From JAZRUY01 sp045598845 (GTDB lineage Bacteria > Verrucomicrobiota > Lentisphaeria > Victivallales > Victivallaceae), in contig JAZRUY010000034.1 of assembly GCA_045598845.1 (NCBI GenBank), forward strand, positions 1 to 64,000: 64,000 nucleotides of DNA. Direction: 5' to 3'. The position numbers were made by a program, and so were the translations under genes. Positions 52,644 to 61,570 of this stretch are shown here, piece by piece. Each line of letters starts with the position of its first letter. The stretch's first letter is position 1. The notes below the pieces were generated by a model. That model saw only the letters and a program-made list of their open reading frames with translations, was not told the DNA's origin and searched no databases.

Positions 52644-52788
52644 TTGCATATCCTCCGAACATGAAAATGTGACGCCGGCGGTTATATCCGAGTTCCCGGA
52701 CGGTGTTGTGTAAATATAGGGGAAAGAACCGGAAAAATCAAACCCGCTGTTATCGTGTTCCGGCTAATGTCTAGTATTTTTTCGAGGC

Positions 52789-52817
52789 TTGACGAATTTA
52801 TGACGGGATAGTATTTT
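52789..52817 (+). promoter_or_regulatory. Promoter for thiI
   Basis: TTGACG (52789-52794) and TATTTT (52812-52817) are separated by 17 bases, 62 bases before the thiI start. Confidence 0.6.
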
Positions 52818-52878
52818 ATCCGCGAATAAAACTCCCCGCATTTTTTGCTCAGATTTTAAAATTTTCCGGAGAAACGAG

Positions 52879-54081
52879 ATGTACAACGCGCTGGTATGCC
52901 GTTACCACGAAATCGCCACCAAAGGCAATAACCGTAATATGTTTGAAATTTGCCTGGTGGAAAACCTGCGCCATATACTTCGTCCCCGAATCGACTGCGC
53001 GGTTCGCCGGGTGCGCGGCCGGGTTTGGGTGGAACCGTCCGGTAAAGAGTGGTTTTCGGATTCGGATATCGCGGCTGCCGGTAGTTTGATACCCCGGGTT
53101 TTCGGGCTGGAATCATTTTCTCCGGTGGTTAAATTGCCTACGGATTGGGAAATTATAAAAAAAACGGTGCTGGAATCGGCGGAACGGCGGTTGACTCCGG
53201 TTTTTGCCGTTACTGATAAAATCAGTTTCAGAATCCGCGCCCGGCGCAGTTTTAAACGTTTCCCTCTGTCGTCCAACCGGATTGAGATTGAATTGGTTAC
53301 CCTGCTGGGCGATAAATTCGGAGACAACCGGTTTCAAATCGATTTGGACAATGCCGAATATACCCTTGGCGTTGAAGTACGGGATGAATTCTCCCTTTTA
53401 TTCTGGGAAACATTCCGGGCTCCCGGAGGGTTGCCGGTCGGCAGCAATCCCAGGGTGCTTACTCTGCTCTCAGGCGGAATAGATTCTCCGGTAGCCGCCT
53501 GGCAGATAATGAAACGCGGCTGTCCTACTGATTTTATATCGTTCCACAGTGCGCCTTACACTCCGTCTGCGACTACTGAAAAAGTAACTGAAATCGCGGC
53601 GTTTCTCAATACTTTTCAGCGTAACGGCACTTTATATCTCTGCAATTTGGCGCCGTTTCAAAAGCTGGTGCGAGACTGTTGTACAGAACGCTTCCGCACG
53701 GTGCTGTACCGGCGCGCGATGCTGCGAATTGCTGAAAAAGTGGCGGTTCGTACCGGTTGCAAAGCGTTGGTGACCGGTGATTCCGTAGGTCAGGTCGCAT
53801 CGCAGACTTTAGTTAATCTTGATACCGTCGGCAAGGCCGTCGATATGCTGATATTGCGTCCGCTTACCGGGGCGGATAAACTGGAAACCATCCGTATTGC
53901 CGAACAGATCGGCAGTATGAAGTATTCCGCGGTTCAGGTTCCGGATTCCTGCACGGTTTTCGCACCTTCCAATCCGGCTACCGCCGCGCCTGTTCATATT
54001 ATCGAAAACGAAGAGATGAAAATCCCTGATTATGCCGCTGTTTTAGAAAAAATAACGGCGGACACGCTTAACGGAATTTGA
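52879..54081 (+). CDS. thiI: tRNA 4-thiouridine synthase ThiI
   Basis: The 400-residue protein has an N-terminal ferredoxin-like plus THUMP region (about residues 1-165, starting YNALVCRYHEIATKGNNRNM) and an adenylating PP-loop domain with LLSGGIDSPVAAW, CKALVTGDSVGQVASQTL and VPDSCTVFAP. It lacks the C-terminal rhodanese domain of E. coli ThiI, as do many non-proteobacterial forms, so persulfide transfer must use another route. CCGGAG lies upstream. Confidence 0.93.
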   Translation: MYNALVCRYHEIATKGNNRNMFEICLVENLRHILRPRIDCAVRRVRGRVWVEPSGKEWFSDSDIAAAGSLIPRVFGLESFSPVVKLPTDWEIIKKTVLESAERRLTPVFAVTDKISFRIRARRSFKRFPLSSNRIEIELVTLLGDKFGDNRFQIDLDNAEYTLGVEVRDEFSLLFWETFRAPGGLPVGSNPRVLTLLSGGIDSPVAAWQIMKRGCPTDFISFHSAPYTPSATTEKVTEIAAFLNTFQRNGTLYLCNLAPFQKLVRDCCTERFRTVLYRRAMLRIAEKVAVRTGCKALVTGDSVGQVASQTLVNLDTVGKAVDMLILRPLTGADKLETIRIAEQIGSMKYSAVQVPDSCTVFAPSNPATAAPVHIIENEEMKIPDYAAVLEKITADTLNGI

Positions 54082-54106
54082 AAAAAACGCGCCGGAAGGA
54101 TAATTT
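54078..54106 (+). promoter_or_regulatory. Possible promoter for the pilB-pilB-pilC block
   Basis: TTGAAA (54078-54083, overlapping the thiI stop) and TAATTT (54101-54106) are separated by 17 bases. A second -10-like TATAAT lies at 54121-54126 without a matching -35. Confidence 0.4.
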
Positions 54107-54190
54107 CAATAGAGTATGTATATAATATAAGCGGAACACCGGCGAAACGGATCAGATGTTTTGCCTGACGAATGCAAAAATGGTGACAAC

Positions 54191-55924
54191 GTGGCGAAAG
54201 ATTCGGAATATACTCTTAAACTGCTGATAGAAAACGGATTACTTTCTGCGGAAGATGCGGAATCAGCCCGTCAGGCCGCTGATGCTGAAACCTCTGAATC
54301 CGGCATCCGTGTCGATCCGGTTGACTGGCTGATCAAAAATAAAAAAATCCGTGAGCGCGATATGCTGATGATGTTGTCTCAGCAGTACGGCATGGAATTG
54401 CTGGATTTGGACAGTTATGAAATTCCCGAGGAACTTATAGCAAACCTTACTCCGGAGATGGTGCAGCATTACCGGGTGGTTCCGGTGATGAAACATGATA
54501 ATATTCTCACCGTGGCAATGAGTGATCCAACCGATATCGATACGCTGGATACCCTGCGTTATCTGCTGGGGGGGGAAGTCAATGCGGTAATTGCCAGCAA
54601 AGAGCAGATAGAAAGGGTTATCAGCCGTTATTACAATATCGGCACAGACAGCGTTGAAGGTTTTCTCGGAGGACTGGATGAAGAGGATATTGCTGAAATA
54701 ACCGGAGATACCGGCGGCGGCAATATCGGGGAAAAAGAAACGCTTGAAGACGATAACGCTCCGATTATCCGGCTGGTTACTATGCTGATAATCAACGCTT
54801 TTAAAATGAAAGCGTCCGATATTCATCTGGAGCCTATGGAAAAAACTTACCGTATCCGCTACCGCATTGACGGCGCATTGCGGGAAGTGGAAGGTCCCCC
54901 GAAGTATCTTCAGGCTAATTTCACCAGCCGCGTCAAAATCATGTCGCATATGGATATCACCGAAAAACGTATTCCGCTGGACGGCCGTATTCAATTGCAG
55001 GTTGATGACCGGGATATTGATTTGCGCGTGTCTTCCATTCCGACCGTGCACGGCGAGTCCATTGTAATGCGTATTCTGGATAAAGCCAGCATCCAGCTGG
55101 ATATTCCCAAACTCGGTTTTTATGCGGACGATCTTGAGTTAGTGAATCGTATTATTTCCCTGCCTGACGGTATATTTCTGGTTACCGGTCCTACCGGTTC
55201 GGGCAAGACCACTTCGCTTTATGCTTTCTTGAACACTATCAATACCACCAGCCGTAAAATAATCACGGTTGAGGACCCGGTGGAATATCAGCTCGCCGGC
55301 ATCAATCAGGTGCAGGTGGACAGAGCCGCGGATATGACTTTTGCGGCGGCATTGCGCGCAATGCTGCGCCAGGCTCCGAATATCATCATGGTTGGTGAAA
55401 TCCGAGATTTGGAAACTGCGGAAATCGCGATTAACGCCGCGCTTACAGGGCATTTGGTGTTCAGCACGCTGCATACAAACGATGCCCCCGGAGCCATCAC
55501 CCGTCTGGTGGATATGGGAGTTAAGCCGTTTCTGGTGGCAACTGCGGTGCGGGCGGTGATGGCGCAGCGTTTATTGCGCCGTATTTGTTCTAACTGCAAG
55601 GTTCCCTACACTCCCAATGCCACGGAAATACGCATGCTGGATATGACCCCGGAATACCTTGCCAATCATCAGTTTTACAAGGGACGCGGCTGCGACCGGT
55701 GCGGTCACACCGGCTATAAGGGGCGTATCGGTATCTACGAAATTTTTCAAATTACAGAGGATATCGGTCGCTTGATTTTCGCGAACGAGCCGGCCGGAGT
55801 AATCCGCGATGCCGCGCGCCGCAACGGAATGAGAAGTCTGCGGGATGACGCATTGCGCAAAGCCGAAGCCGGTATTTCCACTTTGGAAGAGGTCATTATG
55901 GTGACCATTACCGATGAGAACTGA
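54191..55924 (+). CDS. PilB/GspE-family assembly ATPase, copy 1
   Basis: The product has 577 residues from GTG 54191 (M-A-K-D-S-E-Y); TTG 54161 is an alternative adding 10 residues, and neither start has a strong ribosome site. The N-terminal GspE/MshE-type domain (about 1-155) is followed by the ATPase with ASDIHLEPMEKTYRIRYRID, Walker A VTGPTGSGKTT, Asp box ITVEDPVEY, Walker B APNIIMVGEIRDLETAEIA, the His box HLVFSTLHTNDA and a tetracysteine zinc site (CSNC and CDRCG). It powers pseudopilus or pilus extension. A second paralog follows 17 bases later. Confidence 0.9.
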   Translation: MAKDSEYTLKLLIENGLLSAEDAESARQAADAETSESGIRVDPVDWLIKNKKIRERDMLMMLSQQYGMELLDLDSYEIPEELIANLTPEMVQHYRVVPVMKHDNILTVAMSDPTDIDTLDTLRYLLGGEVNAVIASKEQIERVISRYYNIGTDSVEGFLGGLDEEDIAEITGDTGGGNIGEKETLEDDNAPIIRLVTMLIINAFKMKASDIHLEPMEKTYRIRYRIDGALREVEGPPKYLQANFTSRVKIMSHMDITEKRIPLDGRIQLQVDDRDIDLRVSSIPTVHGESIVMRILDKASIQLDIPKLGFYADDLELVNRIISLPDGIFLVTGPTGSGKTTSLYAFLNTINTTSRKIITVEDPVEYQLAGINQVQVDRAADMTFAAALRAMLRQAPNIIMVGEIRDLETAEIAINAALTGHLVFSTLHTNDAPGAITRLVDMGVKPFLVATAVRAVMAQRLLRRICSNCKVPYTPNATEIRMLDMTPEYLANHQFYKGRGCDRCGHTGYKGRIGIYEIFQITEDIGRLIFANEPAGVIRDAARRNGMRSLRDDALRKAEAGISTLEEVIMVTITDEN

Positions 55925-55941
55925 ACCGGGAGTTCCGTATT

Positions 55942-57630
55942 ATGCTTGATGTTCAAAATTCCGCACTGCTGGAACTGCTTAAAAGCGAAATATTGCCGGC
56001 GCACCCTGAATATAAAGAGCAATTCGATGAAATTCTGGAAGAGCATGAACGCAGCAATAAAAGCATTTTTGAAATTGCCGTCAACATGGGTGTGGTTAAG
56101 CAGAACGAACTTCTGCAGATGATGGCTGACAGTCTTGGCACCTATGTATGGGATCCTCGTAAAACAGATTTGATATCCCAGGATATAATATCCGGTATCG
56201 ACTCCACTACCGCGCGCGGTTACGGCGCTATTCCTATCGTTAAAGAAGAGGGGAGTATGCAGGTGGTGATGCGCAATCCGCTCGATTATCAGGAGCAGGA
56301 GGCATTGCAGTTTATTCTGGGTGTCAATGTTCAGCCGGTGATTATTGATCCGGAATTGTTTGATTCGGAATTGGAACGTTACTATCCTGAATCTACGGAT
56401 TCTGTATCGGATATTGTGGCGGATCTGAAACCGATTGCCGAAGATGATCACCGTACCGATGAGGAACGGGCCAATGACGCGCCGGTAGTAAAACTGGTGG
56501 ATATGGTTATCAAGCAGGCGGTTAAGGATAAAGCGTCTGATATCCATTTCGAACCGTTTGAGAAGAATTTCCGTATCCGTTACCGGGTGGACGGTGCATT
56601 GTACGAAATGCCGGAACCGCCGAAGAGTTTTGCTGTGCCGGTTATCAGCCGGGTGAAAATTATTTCCGGACTTAATATTTCCGAACGGCGTAAGCCTCAG
56701 GACGGGCGCATCCAGCTTAAGGTCAACGGTAAGCCGATCGATTTGCGGGTATCCTGTCTGCCGACCAGTTACGGAGAGTCAGTAGTGCTTCGCGTGCTTG
56801 ACCGTTCCGTAGTCAATCTGGAATTGGATTCTCTCGGGATCAGTACCGATGTACTGGAAAAACTGCGTGAAATGATTCATCTTCCCAACGGCATCCTGCT
56901 GGTTACCGGTCCTACCGGTTCAGGCAAGACCACTACTTTGTATTCCGCATTGCGCGAAGTGAATAAAACAGAGGATAAACTGCTTACCGCGGAAGACCCT
57001 GTTGAATATGAAATAGAAGGTATTGTGCAAGTTCCGATCAACGAAGCGGTGGGTATGACTTTCGATAGAGCGTTGCGCGCCTTTTTGCGGCAGGACCCGG
57101 ATCGGATTCTGGTTGGAGAAATCCGTGATTTCACAACTGCCCAGATCGCCATTGAGGCGTCTTTAACCGGACACTTTGTGTTCAGTACGTTGCATACCAA
57201 CGATGCCGCCAGTACGGTAACCCGTTTGGTGGATATGGGGGTGGAGCCGTTTCTGATCTGCTCGTCTTTGGCCGGTATTCTTGCCCAGCGGCTTATCCGG
57301 CGCGTCTGCAGGAATTGCAAAGCCCAGTATGTGCCTACCGATAAGGATTTGGAGCGGCTCGGCATTGACCGCAGTGTGATCGGAGATGCAAAATTCGTAT
57401 ACGGAAAAGGGTGCCCGAACTGCAATTTCACAGGTTATAAGGGGCGGAAAGCTCTCACCGAATTGCTGGTGGTGAATAATGAAATCCGGGAAATGATTGC
57501 AAACGGAGCGCCGGCGAATCTTTTGCGCGAGAAGGCGCGGGAGCTGGGGATGCGTACTTTACGCGAAGACGGATTGAATGCTATCGTTAACGGTGAAACC
57601 TCTGTGGATGAAGTGGTAAGGTACACGTAA
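55942..57630 (+). CDS. PilB/GspE-family assembly ATPase, copy 2
   Basis: The 562-residue paralog of copy 1 has ASDIHFEPFEKNFRIRYRVD, Walker A VTGPTGSGKTTTLYSAL, EDPVEYEIEG, DPDRILVGEIRDFTTAQIA, HFVFSTLHTNDAAST and the zinc site CRNC...CPNC. The N-terminal domain differs markedly from copy 1 (MLDVQNSALLELLKSEILPA). No retraction-type PilT features are seen; both look like extension or secretion ATPases. Two adjacent paralogs could serve two machines or form a heteromeric motor. Confidence 0.9.
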   Translation: MLDVQNSALLELLKSEILPAHPEYKEQFDEILEEHERSNKSIFEIAVNMGVVKQNELLQMMADSLGTYVWDPRKTDLISQDIISGIDSTTARGYGAIPIVKEEGSMQVVMRNPLDYQEQEALQFILGVNVQPVIIDPELFDSELERYYPESTDSVSDIVADLKPIAEDDHRTDEERANDAPVVKLVDMVIKQAVKDKASDIHFEPFEKNFRIRYRVDGALYEMPEPPKSFAVPVISRVKIISGLNISERRKPQDGRIQLKVNGKPIDLRVSCLPTSYGESVVLRVLDRSVVNLELDSLGISTDVLEKLREMIHLPNGILLVTGPTGSGKTTTLYSALREVNKTEDKLLTAEDPVEYEIEGIVQVPINEAVGMTFDRALRAFLRQDPDRILVGEIRDFTTAQIAIEASLTGHFVFSTLHTNDAASTVTRLVDMGVEPFLICSSLAGILAQRLIRRVCRNCKAQYVPTDKDLERLGIDRSVIGDAKFVYGKGCPNCNFTGYKGRKALTELLVVNNEIREMIANGAPANLLREKARELGMRTLREDGLNAIVNGETSVDEVVRYT

Positions 57631-57694
57631 ACAATTTATTGTAAATGTGTTTGATGCGGTTTAAAATGTTTAAATCAATTCCGGAGATTTAGGT

Positions 57695-58960
57695 ATGCCA
57701 CAGTACAGTTATACGGCAATGGATGCCAACGGCAAGGAGCAGCGCGGAAAAATAAATGCCGCCAGCGAGGATGCAGTTGCTTCCGAACTTAAAAGCAAGG
57801 GTCTTTTCCCTACCGGTATAAAAGCAGTAGGATTCAATTTGAGCGGAGTTTCCGCTCCCGGTAAGAAGAAGAAAAAGGGCGGACTGATGAACATGTCCCT
57901 CGGTACCGCCAAAATCAACCGGAGAAATCTGACGATTGTCAGCCGGCAGATCGCTATTCTGCTTGGTGCTGGATTGCCGTTAATCCGTTCTTTGCGTACC
58001 GTGGAGCGACAAGCCAAGAACAGTGCGGTGCGGATAGTTATCGGCAATGTGGCCAATTCCATTGAAACCGGTGCGACCTTTGCCGAATCATTGACAAAGT
58101 ATCCTTCTACTTTTGATAAATTGTACCTCAATATGGTGCGTGCCGGCGAAGCATCCGGCGCACTTGAGGTAGTATTGGATCGTTTGGCCGGATTCATGGA
58201 AAAATCGGCCAAGATTGCAGGCAAAGTAAAATCGGCCATGGTTTATCCGTTGGTGGTGCTGACTATCGCCGGCGGTGTTGTCGGTTTGCTGATGGTGGTG
58301 ATTGTGCCGAAATTTAAAGAAATATTTTCCGATATGCTGGGGCCGGATGTCCCGTTGCCGTGGCTGACTCAGTTGGTTGTGGATATGGGGCAATGGCTTG
58401 CTACCCGCTGGTGGATGCTTCTGGTTTGTATAGCGTTGTTTGTAATTTTCATTAAACTGCTGAATAAAATTCCGCTTGGCCGCTGGTGCTTGGACTGGTT
58501 GAAATTCCATGCGCCTATTTTCGGCCCTATTGTTGCCCACACCGCGATTGCCCGTTTCGCTCAGACTTTCGGCACGTTGATGGCTTCCGGCGTACCGGTG
58601 CTTTCCAGTTTGGCTATTGTGCGCGAAACTTCCGGGAATGATGTGGTTGCCACTGCGATTCAGCAGGTGCATGATGCGGTAAAAGAAGGCGAAGGAATAT
58701 CTGCGCCGCTGGGGCGTTCCCATGTGTTTCCGCCGATGGTGGTAAGTATGGTGGAGGTGGGGGAGGAAACCGGCAAATTGCCGGAACTGCTGGAAAAAGT
58801 ATCCGCTACTTATGAAGAAGAAGTGGATAATTCGGTTAAAGCGCTTACTTCCATGATGGAACCGATTATGATTTTGGGTTTGGGTATTATGGTCGGCGGT
58901 ATTGTGGCGGCATTGTTTATGCCGATGGTCAGTATTATCGAAAGACTCGGCGCACAGTAA
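57695..58960 (+). CDS. PilC/GspF-family inner-membrane assembly protein
   Basis: The 421-residue protein has two repeated GspF domains (about residues 75-195 and 275-400), each followed by membrane helices. Landmarks are MPQYSYTAMDANGKEQRGKI, SRQIAILLGAGLPLIRSLRT, MVRAGEASGALEVVLDRL, FAQTFGTLMASGVPVLSSL and VEVGEETGKLPELLEKVSAT. It anchors the pilus or pseudopilus and couples to the ATPase. It completes a B-B-C cluster. Secretin and prepilin peptidase are not here. Confidence 0.93.
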   Translation: MPQYSYTAMDANGKEQRGKINAASEDAVASELKSKGLFPTGIKAVGFNLSGVSAPGKKKKKGGLMNMSLGTAKINRRNLTIVSRQIAILLGAGLPLIRSLRTVERQAKNSAVRIVIGNVANSIETGATFAESLTKYPSTFDKLYLNMVRAGEASGALEVVLDRLAGFMEKSAKIAGKVKSAMVYPLVVLTIAGGVVGLLMVVIVPKFKEIFSDMLGPDVPLPWLTQLVVDMGQWLATRWWMLLVCIALFVIFIKLLNKIPLGRWCLDWLKFHAPIFGPIVAHTAIARFAQTFGTLMASGVPVLSSLAIVRETSGNDVVATAIQQVHDAVKEGEGISAPLGRSHVFPPMVVSMVEVGEETGKLPELLEKVSATYEEEVDNSVKALTSMMEPIMILGLGIMVGGIVAALFMPMVSIIERLGAQ

Positions 58961-58988
58961 TTCTTCCGCTCGGCGCTGAGTAACGGAT

Positions 58989-59717
58989 ATGAAGACGCTT
59001 TATCTCAATATCGGTAATACACATATTCAAACTGTGCTGGTTGATTCCTCCGGTAGTTGCGTTCGCGGCATGTTGACAACTTCGCCGGCAGCGGTAAAGG
59101 CATTTCCTTGCGCAGACGTCTGTTATGCCGTTTCAGTAGTGCCGGAAATGACTTCCGTTTTGCGGAATCAAGTGCATTTTTTAGCGGCCGATGATTTCGC
59201 CGGGTTAATTGATTTGAGTTTGATGGATTGTTCTACTCTGGGTGCTGATCGGGCCGCCAATGCCGCCGCTGCCGCGACAGGAAATCCGGGAATTCCGGTT
59301 CTTGTTGTGGATTGCGGTACCGCAATAACTTTTGAACTTGTTGATGAGTCGCGACGGATGCTTGGCGGTGCGATTTCGCCCGGACGTAAACTTATGCGCA
59401 GTGCGTTACATGGCGGTACCGCCACTTTGCCGGTTCTGGAATTGTACAACGCTCTGCCGCCAGCGGAACCGGCGCGCAATACCCTCTCGGCCTTGCGGAT
59501 GGGGATTGATTACGGGGTGACTGGTATGGTTAAGGAATTGATATCCCGATTGACATATACATTCGCATCTGAATACAGGGTGATTTTCACCGGCGGCGAC
59601 GGAGAATTCTTTTATTCCGCTCTAGGTAATAATGGTACGCTGATACCTGATTTGACTTTGCGGGGATTGATGTCGGCGGTGCGGAAAAAGTATTGTAATA
59701 CCGTTGATATCAAATAA
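58989..59717 (+). CDS. coaX: Type III pantothenate kinase
   Basis: The 242-residue ASKHA-fold kinase opens LYLNIGNTHIQTVLVDSSG (phosphate-1 loop, with Asn where many members have Asp). It also shows CSTLGADRAANAAAA, VLVVDCGTAITFELVD and AISPGRKLMRSALHGGTATL. It phosphorylates pantothenate in CoA synthesis, linking it to panB and panE here. Its 3' end overlaps the convergent gene by 8 bases. Confidence 0.93.
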   Translation: MKTLYLNIGNTHIQTVLVDSSGSCVRGMLTTSPAAVKAFPCADVCYAVSVVPEMTSVLRNQVHFLAADDFAGLIDLSLMDCSTLGADRAANAAAAATGNPGIPVLVVDCGTAITFELVDESRRMLGGAISPGRKLMRSALHGGTATLPVLELYNALPPAEPARNTLSALRMGIDYGVTGMVKELISRLTYTFASEYRVIFTGGDGEFFYSALGNNGTLIPDLTLRGLMSAVRKKYCNTVDIK

Positions 59718-60327
59718 ATAAAAAATAACCGAAATCATCGGGTGCGTGAAAATCAAGTTTTGATATCGCCGCCCAAGCCGCCCAATGCGGAAAATCAGTA
59801 TTGTCACCGCATTTATAAAAATTGCCGCGCCATTGCTCTCCCGGTTCCGGAACTCTTTCCAGCACAGCAAACGGAATCGTAATATCCAGCCGGTAATCAA
59901 CAGGTTTTTTAAATTCCAGCGGCGGCGGCGGCAGCGTAGTCCGTATTGTGATTTTTTTTATCTTGTCATCGGAAATAAATTTTTGTCCCGATACTCTGCC
60001 GTCAGGCGTACGATGCCAATCATCGACTATTCCGCATAAAGCTACACCGCATGCGCTGATTTCAAAATTGAAATAAAAATCACAGTCCGGCGGTTGCAGA
60101 AAAAATTCACAGCAACTGTCCTTGCAGACCATCTGCTGCCATTCGGTGCAACCGCAGCGTATTATTTCTCCGCATACGTGAAAGTTCAGCAAAAACGCAT
60201 AATCTGTTTTACCTAATACCGCAGTGCATTTCGGCCGGTTTTCCGCTGAACTCTCCGGTCTGAAAGCTGCCAGCGCCACCTGTTCTCCCATGCCGCACCG
60301 CGGTATTTGATAAATTTTATCTTTCAT
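59710..60327 (-). CDS. Carbohydrate-binding family 9-like protein
   Basis: The 205-residue protein ends with WRGNFYKCGDNTDFPHWAAW, then A-A-I and DFHAPDDFGYFLF, the hallmark of CBM9-like domains found in many PVC and Bacteroidota proteins. It has no signal peptide and starts MKDKIYQIPRCGMGEQ. Twelve or so Cys are notable for its size. It overlaps the start of the downstream-facing solute-binding gene by 11 bases. Whether it binds sugars is unproven. Confidence 0.75.
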   Translation of the reverse strand: MKDKIYQIPRCGMGEQVALAAFRPESSAENRPKCTAVLGKTDYAFLLNFHVCGEIIRCGCTEWQQMVCKDSCCEFFLQPPDCDFYFNFEISACGVALCGIVDDWHRTPDGRVSGQKFISDDKIKKITIRTTLPPPPLEFKKPVDYRLDITIPFAVLERVPEPGEQWRGNFYKCGDNTDFPHWAAWAAISKLDFHAPDDFGYFLFI

Positions 60328-61570
60328 CTTGTGCCGCTTCTTGTTCGCGCCGCCGGTTTTCCGTTGATTCTCCCAGCAGTTCTTCCAGCCGTTTGGTCAT
60401 AAAATTTTGGCTGAGTTTTACTTCCGGCGCCCCCCCGGCATAGGATGGCGGACGGACGGTTTTTATATATACATTTCGGATAAGAGAACCGTCTTTCTCA
60501 AAAGTGTAAACCGCGGAAGCGCCGGGAACTGCTCTCAGCAACCGCAGATTTTTCATGCAGGTCTCGCAATCGGAAGCGTATGCCGTGATGGATGACAACA
60601 ATTTTACCGCATCATATCCGCTGGCGGCATCACTGCCGGGGAAGACAAAATGTTCGTTGCGGTATTTTTTACGGAATTCAATTTGTTCCCGGGTAGCCAG
60701 CTCTTCGCTGTACAGGCTGGTGAATGCGCAATCCCCTGGATTACCGTCGCATTCGGTGATAAAAACAGGTTCATCCCAGTAATCAGGACCAACTATCAGT
60801 CCGTTATATCCGAGTGAGCGAATATATTTAACTACTTTTCCGCCGTAAAACGCATTCGCGGCCACGAGTATTGCTTGCGGATCGCAGGCCAGCATTTTTT
60901 TTATATCTATGCTGAATTCATCCACATTTCCTTTGTATTTCGCCGCTTCAACTACGATACCGCCAAGATCCGCGAAGGCCTGCGATGCGCTGGCGGCTAT
61001 AGCACGCGAATATTCGCCGCCGTTTCCGGCATCCAGATTAACAACTATCGCCATCCGGTCATATCCGCGCCATTTTTTGACATAGGCGGCCAAGGCCTGT
61101 CCTTGAATACGATCGGAAAACGGGACTCTGAACAATAGTTTTTTCGCATTGTGCAAATCATCGTTTGTGGCGGTAGGGGTTATTGCAGGAATGCGATGCC
61201 GCTGCAGTATTTTTGCCGCCTCCAAAACTTCATTGGTGGTAAAGCCGAGAATTAATGCATTGGCGCCGTCTTTTATCAAAGCTTCTGTCGCTTTTGCGCT
61301 GCCGGTGCCCGTGCTTTCATTATCGCGTACGTCAAGTTCTATCCTCAGACCGCTGAATCCGCGTCCACGGTTGAGTTCAGTTACAGCCATTCGAATGCCG
61401 TTCAAGGTATTGCGTCCCTCAACGGCATTGTCGCCGGAAAGAGGCATAACAACACCAAGCACAAACGGAGAACGGGCAGTAAAATCGGCGCAGTTTTCCA
61501 ATTCGGTACGGCAACCGGCTATAAATCCGGTTGCTATCACCAGCGGAATCAGGAAAAAACATTTCTTCAT
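60317..61570 (-). CDS. Periplasmic binding lipoprotein, branched-chain amino-acid receptor type
   Basis: The 417-residue protein (ATG 61570, M-K-K-C-F) has lipobox F-I-A-G-C at residues 16-20 and then a type I periplasmic binding fold of the LivJ/AmiC group: VLGVVMPLSGDNAVEGRNTL, NGIRMAVTELN, AKATEALIKDGANALILG and PAITPTATND. A longer frame to 61609 is not needed. No ABC permease or ATPase is near, so it may act as a sensor or belong to a distant transporter. It overlaps lpxA by 4 bases. Confidence 0.85.
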   Translation of the reverse strand: MKKCFFLIPLVIATGFIAGCRTELENCADFTARSPFVLGVVMPLSGDNAVEGRNTLNGIRMAVTELNRGRGFSGLRIELDVRDNESTGTGSAKATEALIKDGANALILGFTTNEVLEAAKILQRHRIPAITPTATNDDLHNAKKLLFRVPFSDRIQGQALAAYVKKWRGYDRMAIVVNLDAGNGGEYSRAIAASASQAFADLGGIVVEAAKYKGNVDEFSIDIKKMLACDPQAILVAANAFYGGKVVKYIRSLGYNGLIVGPDYWDEPVFITECDGNPGDCAFTSLYSEELATREQIEFRKKYRNEHFVFPGSDAASGYDAVKLLSSITAYASDCETCMKNLRLLRAVPGASAVYTFEKDGSLIRNVYIKTVRPPSYAGGAPEVKLSQNFMTKRLEELLGESTENRRREQEAAQDER

